A stretch of DNA of 6,556 bases from Bacteroidales bacterium (lineage in GTDB: Bacteria > Bacteroidota > Bacteroidia > Bacteroidales > UBA4181). Location of the stretch: NCBI GenBank assembly GCA_031260845.1, contig JAISKR010000194.1, forward strand, positions 1 to 6,556, in the 5' to 3' direction. Of this stretch, positions 6,146 through 6,556 are shown piece after piece; position 1 is the stretch's first letter; the number at the start of each line of letters is the position of its first letter. The notes beneath the pieces are model-generated. The model did not search any database. It saw nothing but the letters and a program-made list of their open reading frames with translations, and was not told where the DNA came from. The position numbers were made by a program, and so were the translations under genes.

Positions 6146-6556
6146 TTATTCCGTGGAAATATCCTTGTTGACATTCTTTGAGCCTACCAATGCGTAGTAC
6201 AGCAGATAAGCCAAGCCTGCGACGATCACCCAGTAACTGGTCAGATAGCCTGTTCCGCCTGTCAGGTCAACGATGCCGTTTTGCAGCAAAGGCAGGATAC
6301 CGCCGCCGCATACCAACACCATGAAGATACCCGACGCTCTTTCGGTATATTTGCCTAATCCTTCAACCGCAAGGTTGAAAATGCCGCCCCACATGACAGA
6401 GGTGCATAAACCGCAAAGTACGAGTAACGCTGCACTAAGGGGTACATTTGCCAGACCAAACAATGTGCCAGCACCTTTAAACACCGGAAGATTGACAAAT
6501 ACGGTGGTAGGACAGAATATGGCAATCAACACAAGCACTATGCCAATTGCTGAAAC
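6146..6556 (-). CDS. MFS sugar permease (FucP/GluP glucose-galactose type), C-terminal part (cut by window edge)
   Basis: The frame is open from the window end to the TAA at 6146-6148 and gives the last 136 residues; the start lies outside. Four hydrophobic segments are visible at about residues 1-22, 36-62, 74-96 and 105-126, fitting the final four of the twelve helices of a major facilitator protein. The stretch WGGIFNLAVEGLGKY (56-70), followed by GIFMVLVCGGGILPLLQNGI (76-95), is typical of the fucose/glucose/galactose proton symporters of the FucP/GluP group. A short hydrophilic tail (SKNVNKDISTE) ends the protein. Its position just before galK suggests uptake of galactose (or glucose) for that kinase, but the exact sugar is inferred from context. 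The GTG within the visible part is not a real start, because the frame continues upstream as a membrane segment. Confidence 0.88.
   Translation of the reverse strand, partial: VSAIGIVLVLIAIFCPTTVFVNLPVFKGAGTLFGLANVPLSAALLVLCGLCTSVMWGGIFNLAVEGLGKYTERASGIFMVLVCGGGILPLLQNGIVDLTGGTGYLTSYWVIVAGLAYLLYYALVGSKNVNKDISTE

Noticed and set aside
1..6556. CRISPR array, insertion sequence, tRNA, rRNA, riboswitch or defence cassette
   Set aside because: I saw no spaced direct repeats, transposase motifs, cloverleaf-like arms or long structured leaders. Recognisable genes fill nearly the whole window.

Overview
This window looks like a chromosomal segment from a member of the Bacteroidales (phylum Bacteroidota). 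The evidence is the protein sequences themselves, above all the galactokinase and its adjoining MFS sugar permease, and an indolepyruvate oxidoreductase alpha subunit without a ferredoxin tail. Gene starts have A-rich leaders with no clear Shine-Dalgarno sequence, and there are Bacteroidetes-type TAnnTTTG promoter elements. Genus cannot be decided. All seven recognisable genes lie on the minus strand, so transcription runs from position 6556 towards 1.

In transcription order: (1) the C-terminal part of a sugar permease of the FucP/GluP type, cut by the window edge (6146-6556); (2) an intercistronic hairpin (6084-6123) followed by galactokinase galK (4899-6056). Together these form a galactose uptake and phosphorylation module. 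(3) A gap of 102 bases carrying a perfect TACTTTTG promoter element leads into iorA (3204-4796) and iorB (2594-3181), the two subunits of an arylpyruvate (indolepyruvate) ferredoxin oxidoreductase. (4) A ZIP-family metal transporter (1779-2570) follows iorB after 23 bases and is probably co-transcribed. (5) A 149-base AT-rich gap with a near-consensus promoter leads into a UxaE-type tagaturonate epimerase family protein (367-1629). (6) Eighteen bases after it starts a family 4 glycosyltransferase, cut by the other window edge (1-348).

The content is mainly ordinary metabolism: galactose entry, aromatic 2-oxoacid oxidation or its reverse, metal transport, hexuronate metabolism and a glycan glycosyltransferase. 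I found no mobile element, CRISPR array, tRNA, rRNA or defence system, and I do not claim a new system. The points most worth a second look are the missing ferredoxin domain of IorA, the shortened N-terminus of the UxaE homologue and its tight coupling to a glycosyltransferase, and the hairpin between permease and galK.
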